From positions 65,967,746 through 66,031,745 of the forward strand of contig NC_082689.1 of NCBI RefSeq assembly GCF_949987515.2: a stretch of DNA of 64,000 bases. The letters run 5' to 3'. Shown piece after piece: positions 12,096 through 23,060 of the stretch. Position 1 is the first letter of the stretch. Each line of letters opens with the position of its first letter. This DNA comes from Delphinus delphis. Lineage: Eukaryota; Chordata; Mammalia; Artiodactyla; Delphinidae. The notes beneath the pieces are model-generated. The model worked only from the letters and a program-made list of their open reading frames with translations, was not told the DNA's origin and ran no database searches. A program made the translations under genes and the position numbers.

Positions 12096-12890
12096 GGGGC
12101 TTCCCTGGTGGCGCAGTGGTTGAGAGTCCGCCTGCCGATGCAGGGGACACAGGTTCGTGCCCTGGTCCGGGAGAACAGTATGGCTGTTCCTTAAAAAACT
12201 AAAAGTAGAGCTACCATATGACCCAGCAATCCCACTACTGGGCATATACCCTGAGAAAACCATAATTCCAAAAGAGTCATGGACCACAATGTTCACTGCA
12301 GCACTAGTTACAATAGCCAGGACATGGAAGCACCTAAGTGTCCATCATCGGATGAATGGATAAAGAAGATGTGGCACATATATACAATGGAATATTACTC
12401 AGCCATGAAAAGAAATGAAATTGAGTTATTTGTAGCGAGGTGGATGCACCTAGAGTCTGTCATACAGAGTGAAGTAAGTCAGAAAGAGTAAAACAAATAC
12501 CATATGCTAATGCATATATATGGAATCTAAAAAAAAAAAGGTTCTGATGAACCTAGGGGCAGGACAGGAATAAAGACATAGAGAATGGACTTGAGGACAT
12601 GGGGAGGGGGAAGGGTAAGCTGGGACGAAGTGAGAGAGTAGCATTGACATATATACACTACCAAATGTTAAATAGATAGCTAGTGGGAAGCACCTGCATG
12701 GCATGGGGAGATCAGCTCCGTGCTTTGTGACCACCTAGAGGGGTGGGATAGGGAGTGTGGGAGGGAGATGCAAGAGGGAGGGGATATGGGGATATATGTA
12801 TACATATAGCTGATTCACTTTGTTATACAGTAGAAACCAGCACAACACTGTAAAGCAATTATACTCCAATAAAGATGTTAAAAAATATTC
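12096..12890 (+). mobile_element. Chimeric SINE/L1 insertion
   Basis: The first ~75 nt (12096-12172) are the exact 5' end of a CHR SINE through GGTCCGGG. The sequence then switches with no gap into L1 at GAGAACAGTATGG and continues through the L1 ORF2 terminus and 3' UTR to an A-rich tail near 12890. The junction has about 3 nt of shared sequence (GGA). The arrangement fits template switching by L1 reverse transcriptase from L1 RNA to SINE RNA, although a later deletion could also join two insertions. I see no clear target-site duplication. Confidence 0.85.
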
Positions 12891-12919
12891 CCCAAATATA
12901 ATCACATTAATCTTGTCTC

Positions 12920-13060
12920 AGGTTTTTGCTGGCATTTACTTATTTATGCACTTACTGAGCACCTGTGATGCACCAGGCACAACACAGTTCTTGCTATCAT
13001 GGAGCTTGCTGTCTCTCTTCCCATTAGATACAATAGACAAACGCATACAAATCATTTCCT
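12920..13060 (-). mobile_element. L2 LINE 3' end, antisense
   Basis: Antisense L2 terminus: 'acttactgagcacctgtgatgc', 'accaggcacaa', 'atcatggagcttgctgtc'. Confidence 0.7.
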
Positions 13061-15168
13061 CAATTTTGTCAAAACGGTGGGGCTGTTCAATATACTTAAA
13101 GCTAAACATGACCTAAGCACACCCCTGAAAATTTACATCTTTGAGAACCAGCAGCCAGATTAGGTGGAAGAGCCAGACTGGTCAGTCCAAGTCAGGAAAC
13201 TTGTATCAACAGGTTTTCCCATTTTTCAGTGATTGAGATCCCTCAATGACTAACACTTGTGGAACTGTATGGTGATTTTTGCCAAATGTCTTTATCAAAA
13301 GAGGAGAGTAAGGCTTTAATTCTCCATGAACTTGTTTTTCTTTCTCACCAGCAAAAACACTAAGGGGCATCTCTAGGGCTTGACTCTAAGAGGAAGGCTA
13401 AGCTGAGCCACCTGATTTTACTGTTGTAACATCATTTCTCAAAACACCTCCAATAGGCCCTGAGTGGTGGGGAGCTCCAGGGAGAAACAAATCATCTCAC
13501 CCTATGAATTGGTGAAGCATTTTGCTAGACACTATCATATGACACTTTTGATTCCTTATAAATTGAACTAGACAGTACCTGGGCCAAGTTTCTGACCTAG
13601 TGATTTTGGATGTATTATCTCACATGTGACAAACAGGTTCTTGGTGGAAGGTATCTACAACTCTTTGTGAAATGAAGTCAGTTTTGTTTTGTTGTGATGA
13701 CCATTTGAAACCTGAGGAACTTGAAGCTCAGGAAGTAAATGGTTCCCTAACCTCCCCACTCAAAGCTTTTTACTACAAGCATGTGGGAACCACGGTGACC
13801 CATGGTCCTGATCATTTCTTCTAAAGGTCTAAGGACCCAGGAATTCCCTAGTCATAGCACAATGAAACTTCTATAACTTCATCAGGAAATTCAGCTGGGA
13901 GGAGGGACAGGGACTTCTAAAAACATTGGGAGGAAACAAAAACCAAATCCCATCTCTGTTTCGATTTTCCAATTTCTTGGTGTCAGGCATTGCATTGTCA
14001 GAGTTAGTCTCCCACTCACTTTCTGAGCTAACATGCAACAAAAGGACATGGAAGTGCTGTGCTACCTCCAAGTTCATCGGTAAATATTTGTTGAAATAAT
14101 TAATGAATTATGTTGAATAAAGAAATGAATGAGCCCAGATTTTTCTCATCCTGGAGACCAAATGAAGTTCTGTCTTCAAAGATTAATTGAATTTCAGGCC
14201 AATCCCAGAAAGAATAACCAGCTGGTGCTAAGAAGTTTTCACATATTTGGTTTCATTCTAAAGGTTTCATTTCCTTTTACCATTCCTCCATAGCAGATCA
14301 TTTTATCCCAAGACTAGGAGAAAACAAAATGTCTTTAGTGCTCCTAGATTTTCCAACTTCTTTTGATTAGGAAGTAAGAGAGAAAACCAAGTGTAGGGAG
14401 AATGACTGGCCTACTCTTAGCTAGCTCTTTTCAGGTTGGAAAGGAAGATGTTTCTTTTCATTTAGAGCAGCTCCTTGGGCTCTGTGCAGGTAAGCGAGAT
14501 ATAGAGGCATTTGTCTTGGCATTCTAAGTGGAATTGGCCCTTGAAGCGGCTGAATCTCAGGCGGCATACTCGAGGGCTTCAACCACTCAACTGAATGTGG
14601 TTGTGCTATGGGAAGTGACTCAGCTGAAGACCCTTCATCAATCGTGGGAGTTCTCCTGCTATGCCATGAAGCCACCCCACTCCATTTCCCAGCACTCCAG
14701 GCCCTTTGCCTTGACAGATAGTAATATCTTACCTAGTGAGACAGATAACTGTCTCCACGGATGCTTGATATTTTTAGTGGCAAATTTATAACACACACAT
14801 ACATATGTGTAGGTAGATACATAGATAAAGGTTAAGATTCGTAAATTTCTATTTTTCTCACTTACAGCAATCCACACTCATTAACAATTTTTCCACAGAA
14901 CTCTTGAACCACAGGTAGAGTCATTAACTACAAATAAAGTGGGAGGCCTTTGGCAAGAGAGGATTGATTTCCTTTCCTTCAAACTACTCTCTACCTCAAC
15001 AACCTGCCATCCTATCCCTATCTCCTTTCTCTGCTTTAAAAGGGAGAAAAACACAAAAGCTCTCCTAAGGATGTTTGTCAATGATTAAAATTCCAATACT
15101 GGAAGCATATATTCCTTTGATATAATGTGTTACCACTTAATGATACATAGATTACTCTGGAGAGAAGG
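13061..15168. other. Non-coding stretch, no gene seen
   Basis: About 2.1 kb with no recognised gene and no repeat I can name. Several 60-90 codon frames occur on both strands, for example 14421-14675 minus and 14528-14791 plus. They overlap each other and have no motif. Confidence 0.5.
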
Positions 15169-15177
15169 TGCAGGTTT

Positions 15178-15391
15178 GGGGCTTCCCTGGTGGCGCAGTG
15201 GTTGAGAGTCCACCTGCCAATGCAGGGGACACGGGTTCATGCCCCGGTCCGGGAAGATCCCACATGCCACGGAGCAGCTGGGCCCGTGAGCCGTGGCCGC
15301 TGAGCCTGCGCGTCCGGAGCCTGTGCTCCGCAACGGCAGAGGCCACAGCAGTGAGAGGCCCGCGTACCGCAAAAAAAAAAAAGAAGAAGAA
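15178..15391 (+). mobile_element. CHR-type SINE with target-site duplication
   Basis: A full-length SINE with an A-rich tail (A12 followed by GAA repeats). The direct repeat TGCAGGTTTG flanks it (15169-15178 and 15394-15403). Confidence 0.95.
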
Positions 15392-15477
15392 GTTGCAGGT
15401 TTGACATCATCATCTTTACCTTCTAATATTGATAGTGGAAAGATTTGGCTCCAAAAACCAGCCCTGAGATTCGCCAA

Positions 15478-17265
15478 GGTAACAGAGTAGGGAAACCCTG
15501 AGCTCACTTCCTCGCACGAGCACACCAAAATCACAACTATTTGAAGAAGAACCATTGATGAAAAAGACCGGAACCTACCAGAAGAGATCCTCTACGACTA
15601 ACGACATAAAGAAGAAACTACAACGAGATGGGCAGGAGGGGCAGCCAGGCAATATAGTCAAGCCCCATAGCCCTAGGTGGGCGATTCACAAACTGGAGAA
15701 CAATTATATTGCAGAGGCTCTCTCCAAAGAGTGAGAGTTCTGAGCCCCACGTTGGGCTCCCCAGCCCAAGGGTCTTGCACAGCAAAGATGAGCCCCCAGA
15801 GTATTTGACTCTGAAGGCCAGTGGGGTTTAATTTCAGGAATCCCACGGGACTGGGGGAAATCGAGATTTCACTCTTAAAAGGCCCCCACAAAATCCCACA
15901 TGCTTCTGGACCCAGGGCAAAAGCAATAAATTGACATGAAACTCGGGCCAGACCTGCTTGCTGGTCTTGGAGAGTCTCCTGGAGAGGTGGGGTCAGCTGT
16001 GGCTCACACTGGGGACGCAGACGCTGGCAGCAGCCATTCTCGGGAGCTCATCCTGGCGTGGACGCCGGAGCTGTGGACCCCGGGGCTGGTGGACGCCATG
16101 CTGAAATCTTGCCTCTAGTGTTAACACCTGGCCCCACCCAACAGCCTGTAGGCACTAGTGCTGGGACAAATGAGGCCAAGCAATTAACAGGGCAGGGATA
16201 CAGCTCCTCCCATCAGCAGACAGGCTGCCTAAAGACCTCCTGAACCCACAGCCATTTCTGGACATGGCCCTGACCCCAGAGCGCTCAGGACCCAGATCTA
16301 CTCACCAGTGGGCCGGCACCAGCCACAGAATCCCCTGGGCCCTAGCCCGGTCCTTAAGAAGCCTGTTCTAGCCACTGGATCAGCCTCACCCACCAAAGGA
16401 CAGACACCAGATACAAGAAAACCACAAGCCAGACCCTGCCCACTAGCAGGACAACACGAGCTTCAGGACACTTCAGACCCTGATCCACTGTGTCAGGAGC
16501 TGCCCCTCCCCCTCCCCAACCAGCCATCTGACACCAGCTCTGGGATCCATGGACTCTGCAACCAGACTCCAGGACCCAGCTCTCCCTGCCACTAGTCTGG
16601 CACTAACACCAGAATTTGGCTTCACCCACCAGTAAGTGGGCAACAACCCTGGATCCTTCTGGACTCTGAGTCTGCCCACCAGTGAGTCAGCACTAGCCCC
16701 AGGGAGCCACTGGGGTCCTGCAGCAAGCCGCCTCTCGACGCAGTCCCACCAACCAGTAGCTGGAAGCCTCCGCACAAGGCAGGGCTTGGCAACCAACCAG
16801 AATGGGGGCTTGCCAACCAAGCCTACTAGACCCCACACACACACATAGTCAGCCTGCCACAACAGAAGGACCCACACAGCTTTCATAGAGAGAATCTAAG
16901 AGAGCTCTCACAGGGGGAAGCTATATGAGTATATAGTTCAGCTGACAAGGGGGAGTGCACTGCTGGGATGCGTAGGATGTCTCCTACAGGAGGCCACGTC
17001 TCCAAAGTTGGGAAATGTAACCTACCTGGTACATAAAAATACAAACAGCAACTTAGGCAAAATGAGGTGGCAGAGGCATATGTTCCAGATGAAGGAACAA
17101 GATAAAACCCCATAAGAAGAACTAAGTGGAGAAGCGTAACCTCCCCGAGAAAGGGTTCAGAGTAGTGATCTTAAAGATGATCAAAGCACTACGGAGAAGA
17201 ATGGATACACAGAGCGAGAAGTTAGAAGTTTTTAACAAAGAGTTATATTGATAGAGAAGAATGCA
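15478..17265 (+). mobile_element. L1 5' UTR and start of ORF1 region, lacking the 3' end
   Basis: The sequence follows the 5' end of a cetartiodactyl L1: 'gagcacaccaaaatcacaac', 'gaccggaacctacca', 'acaacgagatgggcaggagg', then a long GC-rich 5' UTR. At 17065-17230 comes the 'atgttccagatgaaggaaca ... agcgagaagttagaag' segment found near the start of ORF1. The match fades at about 17265, with no ORF2, 3' UTR or poly-A. Normal truncation removes the 5' end, so this piece probably lost its 3' part by later deletion or rearrangement. Frames inside it (for example 16308-16595) are 5' UTR shadows. Confidence 0.75.
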
Positions 17266-17559
17266 AAGACCATGAAGATTCTAAATAAATTTTCACAGTG
17301 GTATGGGTGGTAGATAAGTCTATAATAGGCAATTTGGAGTATCAAAGAAAACCTGTGGCTACCGAACATTGTGGGCAGGGTTGGCACTAAGATGATTTTT
17401 TACCTCTTACATGTGGCTAGTGAGGAAAGTAAAAGTGTCATATAATAATGAAAAGCACTTGCAATGACATCTGTAACTATCAAACGTTGTCGAATTTTTT
17501 ATTGATTTATGTGAACTAAACTCTAATTGTTAAAACATTCATTACCAGAATGTATTTCA
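17266..17559. other. Non-coding stretch
   Basis: No gene is seen. The text 'atgtggctagtgagg' at about 17411 resembles part of an old interspersed repeat that I cannot name. Confidence 0.4.
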
Positions 17560-17730
17560 CAGTAAGGTTTTGGAATCAGAAACACTAGGGCTCTTATACC
17601 AGGTTAGCCATTTGTTAGCTGTATAAATTTCACTCTCTCAGCCTTATTTTCAGTTAAGATGAATTTAAGTATACCTATCTTACAGTGTTTCCTAATAGGT
17701 AATATAATACATGTTAATTATTTAGTGCAA
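17560..17730 (+). mobile_element. MIR SINE, sense
   Basis: Blocks 'ggaatcagaaacacta', 'ccatttgttagctgtataa' and 'tacctatcttacagtg' match a sense MIR. Confidence 0.65.
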
Positions 17731-18185
17731 TGAAGATTCATTTAAATAATATAGTGATGATGACAACCTGAACAATGGTGATAATATTTGCTATTTGAGA
17801 AGCACTAGTCAGGATTTTGCCCTTTCCAGTTACTCTATTTGTATTAAAAGAAAACTCCTTAGAACCTTCAGTAAAGACATCTATGATAACATATTCATAA
17901 CATTTTTGAACTTTAATTTCTTCTGATAAGTTCAAATCTACATATATTCCCAAGGCCCAACCTGGATCTAGGATTACTGATGGCGTTCATATATGCTTTG
18001 AGCTCTTTTCAATATAAGCAAGTCAAAGGTTATATATTGTCTTATCTATTTCCTCAGCAGTCTGGGAGCCCCTTGAGTTCCACCCTGGGTACTTGCCTAG
18101 TCTGTGCTTTCCTCTTGACATTGATTATTTCCATAGAATCAACTAAAACTGGGTCTATATACTCAACCAACTACTGATTGTCTCT
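17731..18185. other. Non-coding stretch
   Basis: No gene is seen. A 'ctgggagccccttgag' block near 18061 hints at a diverged L2 3' end. Confidence 0.4.
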
Positions 18186-18370
18186 GTCTGAATGCCCCTC
18201 TCCACTGCGCTTCCTCTGAGCCTTTATAATTCAGGTATCAGCCCTTATAGGAACTCTCCCTTTCACATCTGGTTTAAGAGCTACTCTTCTGAGCGCTTAC
18301 CCTGGTAAATCATATACTTTGTGTAATGTGACTATTTGGTGCCTCATACAACTCAGATATATTTAGTGTA
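18186..18370 (+). mobile_element. Probable L2 LINE fragment, sense
   Basis: A pattern of 'cctttataattcaggtatcagc' and a pyrimidine-rich block is similar to the L2 3' region. It is diverged and its ends are uncertain. Confidence 0.4.
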
Positions 18371-19105
18371 TGATGTATAGCTAATGTCACTTGGTCCTTC
18401 CATTCCTTTCTATCTATATTCAATGCACATGCTCTACTTACCCTATTTGTATTTAACATATCTCACAGGTTACTATTTACTTAATCTATGCTTAATCATC
18501 TTCTGAGTTTTATCCATCCCATTTGTCTTCTCGTCTTCTATAGCTTCATTAAGTATTCTGAAACAAGGTAGTAAGCACACATTATAGATTATGTATTTCT
18601 TCGTTCAGTACCACCGATTTGAAATATTCTCTCTTTCTTCTCGAAAGAGACCTATGATCTTATATTCTTGACAGTTCACCCTTTGAACCTAGACCAGGTA
18701 TTAAGAATATTTAATTTAGAGGATAAACAATCTATTCCTATTCCTTTTACTTCCAAGGTAATTTATAGAAGTCTAGTTAAATGACACCTCGGTCAAGCAA
18801 TTTGCCCTTTCCAGGTTTGTTTCCTCTATAGTACAATTAAGGTATTATATGAGATAAATGTGAATTCTGACCTTTAAACCTCACGGGGGCATAGAAGCAT
18901 GTTCAAATTTTGATGGTTTCACAGATCATACAAGGAATGAGATCTGTCTGGTCTAAGGATCGGTGGCAATCTAAGTTGAAACTCAAAAAACTACCCTAGT
19001 AACAAAGCAATGCTTGCTGCCATGGAGTGTTCTCAAATTTTCAGTGTGGTAGGCCTAGCCATGTCTTTTCCTAACCACTTAGTTACTCGTAGTTCACCTG
19101 ATGTG
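18371..19105. other. Non-coding stretch, no gene seen
   Basis: AT-rich sequence without recognisable coding motif or repeat. Confidence 0.5.
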
Positions 19106-19214
19106 TAGGGCAGCCAATCATCCTAGTTTGCTGGGGATTCTCCTGGTATTAGCAGTGAAAGTCCCAACCCGGGACTTTCTCAGTCCTAGGCACACCAGGA
19201 TGCTTGTTTATCCT
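19106..19214. mobile_element. Short palindromic hAT-like DNA transposon (MER63-like)
   Basis: A roughly palindromic block: 'caatcatcctagtttgctgg' on the left, 'gtgaaagtcccaacccggga' in the middle and 'gcacaccaggatgcttg' on the right. The layout resembles a MER63-type non-autonomous element. Confidence 0.5.
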
Positions 19215-19589
19215 ATCTCTTAGCCTCTTTAAGCACCAGTATCCTCATATGTAGGGGTTGGTGGGGCAGGATAGACACATGCATCAGAATAGTGCTATAA
19301 GGTCTGAAGAAGGTAACATAAGTAGAGTGCGTAACAATGGTGCCTTCACTATGAAGGTGATTATAGCGTGTTTCTAGGCCACCAATCTTGTTTTGGGTTT
19401 TATTATCTCCACTGAGCTTGTATTCACTTTCATTTTATTTTACTTTGTCTTATTTTTTGCGGGAACACATGTAAACTATCAGAGATTGTAAGTGGTTCCT
19501 CCTGAAATAGCAGGTTTTGCTCTTTGTGTGTGTGTTTGATAACACACAAACACAAAATTTAAATGATGATGATTTTGATTGCTCTGTTT
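19215..19589. other. Non-coding stretch
   Basis: No gene is seen. A GTGTGTGTGT run meets an ACACACAAACACA run at 19525-19553, a small TG/CA inverted repeat. Confidence 0.5.
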
Positions 19590-19777
19590 CAGTAGTTCTC
19601 AAAGTGCGGTCCCTGGACTGGCAGCATCAACATCACATGGGAACTTGTTGGAAATGTAAATTCTCAAGCTCCGCTCCAGACTCACTGAATTGAAAGCTGT
19701 GGAAATGAGGCTCAGAAACCTGTGGCTCATCCAGCCATCCAGGTAATTCTAATGCATGTTCAAGTTTGAAACCATAG
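19590..19777 (+). mobile_element. MER5A-type hAT (Charlie) element
   Basis: The signature is clear: CAGTAGTTCTCAAAGTGCGG at the left end, 'catcacatgggaacttgttg', 'aaatgtaaattctc' and 'ccaggtaattctaatgcatg' towards the right. This is a non-autonomous DNA transposon fossil. Confidence 0.85.
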
Positions 19778-21101
19778 TTTACAACGGCTAGACCACAACC
19801 CATGGCCCAGGCCCACTTCACAAGAAGGTGATCTATTAAAACAGTGGCTGAATTATTTTGGGGGCAGTGTAAGATTTTGAAAGGTATAAATCTTTTCTTT
19901 GAATATAAATCACTTAAAGAATAGATGTTCATCCTCTGCGTGTTCTTACACACAGTACTTAACTGCTGACGGTTAAGGTTTATCCAGTGAATGGTGATGA
20001 CAGTAGTTTTCAGTAAATATCTTCTGGGCAACTTACAGTAAATCCCCATAATCCACTGTAATTGAATAAGATTAGAATAGATAAAAATTTCCCTGCTACC
20101 TTAATATGATATTTATCTTAAACTCAGAGTTTTGAAACATTTCAAATAAACACAGAGTAAAATTTTCAATAAGTGTAGCTGAATTTGACAGTTACATTCT
20201 GAATGGCTGATTTCATGGTTTACAGCTGTTTAAATTTAAGCGTTTCAATTTGGATACTTAGTTCCCTTCCCTGTGAGATCTCCTTGACTACTCTGCTTTT
20301 ACTCATCCTTGTAGCAATGGCTTCTTTAGGGGAAGCCTAATCTCATTCTCAGTGTGGGAATAAAATGAGCAGTGAAATGTAAACAATGTCTATTGACTTG
20401 AAAGAAATATGTTTTAGACACAAGGTCTCTGTCAAGATGTTCGAAGTCCAAAATCCCTCTTCGTAGTGTAATAGTTGCACCACGGTTTAAACAAATACAC
20501 TCTTAGCAATTATGTTGCACATCGTTTAATGCTGAATTATCTGAATCTAATAGTCAAGCCTTATTTTTGTGGGCATCTCTTTTCAAAGGATTGTTTTACC
20601 TTCTGAGAGGATTTCTCTGGCATTCTCATTTCACTTTCCTTTCCCTTAATTGTAAGTACTGTTTTGAGTTTGCAAAGAAATCTCTTTCCTGAAATCCTGT
20701 TTCTGGCACAAGAATGAATTTAGATGAGTGAGAGAACCGATGAGATGAAAAGAGAAAAAGCGTGCTGTTAATCTAGGTAAAAATTACACCATTTGCTGTA
20801 GGTGGTTTGTTATTATGCATTATCTCAATACTTAGAAAACAAGTAATTACTATGCCTTAGAGGTGCATCTCCTCTTATACCCCCCAGTCATGATTCTATG
20901 ACTATTTTGAACTGAATAGAGAGATAAACAGTTTTAACATCTAGAGGTCAAACAAGGATGTTGTCTACTAGACTTTCAAAGAATAGAGATTAGGAAGCTG
21001 TTTCTGAACAACTAATTGAAATTTACAAGTCACAGGATCTGATACAAGGTGGGGCCTTTACTTATTCCGGAGCCTATTCTCCTATATATTATTTCTAGAT
21101 T
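19778..21101. other. Non-coding stretch, no gene seen
   Basis: A 138-codon minus-strand frame (19633-20049) runs across the MER5A copy and has no motif; I treat it as chance. Nothing else is recognised. Confidence 0.5.
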
Positions 21102-21307
21102 GTATAACTTAAGTTATGCATAGGTTATTGCATAACTTAAGTTATGCAAAGGTTATTGCATAACTTAAGCTATGCATAGGTTATTGCATAACTTAAGTTA
21201 TGCATAGGTTATTGCATAACTTAAGCTATGCATAGGTTATTGCATAACTTAAGCTATGCATAGGTTATTGCATAACTTAAGTTATGCATAGGTTATTGCA
21301 TAACTTA
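21102..21307. repeat. 28-bp minisatellite with a palindrome in each unit
   Basis: About 7.3 units of exactly 28 bp. The GGTTATTGCATAACTTA block starts at 21123, 21151, 21179, 21207, 21235, 21263 and 21291. Each unit carries GCATAACTTAAG(T/C)TATGC. With T it is a perfect 18-bp palindrome (units at 21130, 21186 and 21270). With C it has one mismatch (21158, 21214 and 21242). The last unit is cut short. Confidence 0.97.
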
Positions 21308-21309
21308 GT

Positions 21310-21610
21310 GGCATAAGTCAACAGCAATCATTTATTATTTTTATGACTTCTCATCGTTTTGGAGGGTGACTGGACCCAGCAAGGTGCTTGTCACTTGGGG
21401 TGTCTCATGTGGCTGTATGTGGTGATCCTGACGGTTGGCACTCCTAGGGCATCTCTCTCTATCATTACGTGGTCTCTCTAGCACAACAGCTTCAGGGAAT
21501 CAGATTTCCAACATGGCAATTCAGGGGCCCAAAGGCACACACAAAGAGTTTCCAATCAGCTTTTAAGTTCCTCATTCTTAAATAGGAACACACAGCCAAG
21601 GATCACCAGG
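21310..21610 (+). mobile_element. Ancient interspersed repeat (same class as 8546-8900 and 44115-44480)
   Basis: It contains TTTATTATTTTTATGACTTC, then 'ggtctctctagcacaacagc' and 'tccaacatggcaattcagg', an order shared with the related class. It is diverged, and the family is unassigned. Confidence 0.4.
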
Positions 21611-21689
21611 TATTAGAGGAAAGTGTGTAACACAGAAGATAAAGACTAAAACAAAACAGAAAAAAAAAAAAAAGATGGGGGACTCAGAA

Positions 21690-21945
21690 GTGGATATAAT
21701 AATATAGTATATAGGCTTACTGTTTTCTAGGTACTATTCTAAGTGCTTAGTACATATTAATCTCATTTGTACCTCCCCAAAACTCTATGCAATGAGTACT
21801 CTTATTACTTTTATTTTTACTGAGAAAACTGATAAACAGGGGTCAGGTAACTTGCCTAAGGTCACTGGTCATACATAGTCAGTGGCAGTACTGGCATTTG
21901 AATTGGTTGCAGACTCTAAGCTCATAACCATTACATCATATACTA
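21690..21945 (-). mobile_element. MIR SINE, antisense
   Basis: Clear antisense MIR: 'ttctaagtgcttagtacata', 'actgagaaaactgataaaca', 'taacttgcctaaggtcac' and 'cagtggcagtactgg'. Confidence 0.85.
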
Positions 21946-22029
21946 GAAACCATTCACGGAGCAGCAGGAAAAGTCTCTATACATAGTATCTTCAGAGACA
22001 AAAGTAGGTTTTGCACTTATGAAACAAGA

Positions 22030-23060
22030 AAAGAATGCTATGTACAAGGAACATTAAGAGTTTTTTTAAATTAAAAAGAATGTAATGGTACAAATAAAAA
22101 CAGAGGGCTTATAACACAAATTTTGAGGAAATCTTTCAGAAACTCGAATAAAAAGCAAAGAGATGGAAAAATAAGATAGAAGAGACAAGAAAATGAGAGG
22201 CTGCATGGCCAGTTAATAGGAGTTCTACAAACAGAGAAGAGATAAAACACAGGTGACAACATTATCAAAGAAGTAAAAGAATAAAAATGTTCGGAGTTGA
22301 AGGACACATGTTCAAATTAAAGGGACCTATCGAGGGTCTAGCACAATGAGTGAAAAAAGATCTATATCAAGACTCACCATCAAAAGCCAGAGATAAAGAA
22401 AATACCTTAATAGTTTTCCAGAGAGAAAAATAAGCTCCCATGACAAGGATTTAGAATGAGGATCAGATTCCACTGAACTTCTCAACAGCAACATGGGCCA
22501 TGTTCCAGTTGGAGCACTGCCTTCAACATTTTGAGAGAAAATGACTTCCAACCTTGAATGCTATGCCAAACCACAACCAGACCTGAGGACACAATAAAGG
22601 TATTTTCTGACATGCAATCCCTCGACACATTTAGCTCTCAAGTCCCCATTCTCAACACACCTCTTTGCTTCTTCAAAATGAGGGAGTAAATAAAAAAGAG
22701 GAAGACATGAAATCCGAACTCTGAGGGGTAGACTGCAAATGAGAATGGATGGGAATGCTCAGGGTAAGAACAGAGGAAATTTCCAGGACTGCAGCAGTGC
22801 CGCAGGCCTGGAGCACGGAAGGACAGACAGCGCCAGAAAGACTGTTTCCATGAAAAAAGTAGTACTGATAGATCACACAATGGGTCTGATTTTACTAGGA
22901 GTTTAACAGCAGTGTCAGAAAATTTGAGGATGTGTGGATAATAGGCTCATAGGAGACTAGGGAAATAAAATAGTGCAGGGCTCTGTTAAAGTCCAGGGAA
23001 AACAAAAATTAATATAAGAAAAGAAATGTAAGCTGCAAAACATGATGTAGTTCAGCTATT
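22030..23060 (+). mobile_element. Old L1 (L1M/HAL1-type) fragment
   Basis: Blocks near 22440-22620 ('atgggccatgttccag', 'gccttcaacattttgagaga', 'aataaaggtattttctgaca') match internal sequence of ancient mammalian L1s. It is highly diverged, and minus-strand frames across it are shadows. Confidence 0.5.

Noticed and set aside
21102..21307. Possible centromeric or satellite DNA.
   Set aside because: Only about seven copies in a single short array; this is a minisatellite.
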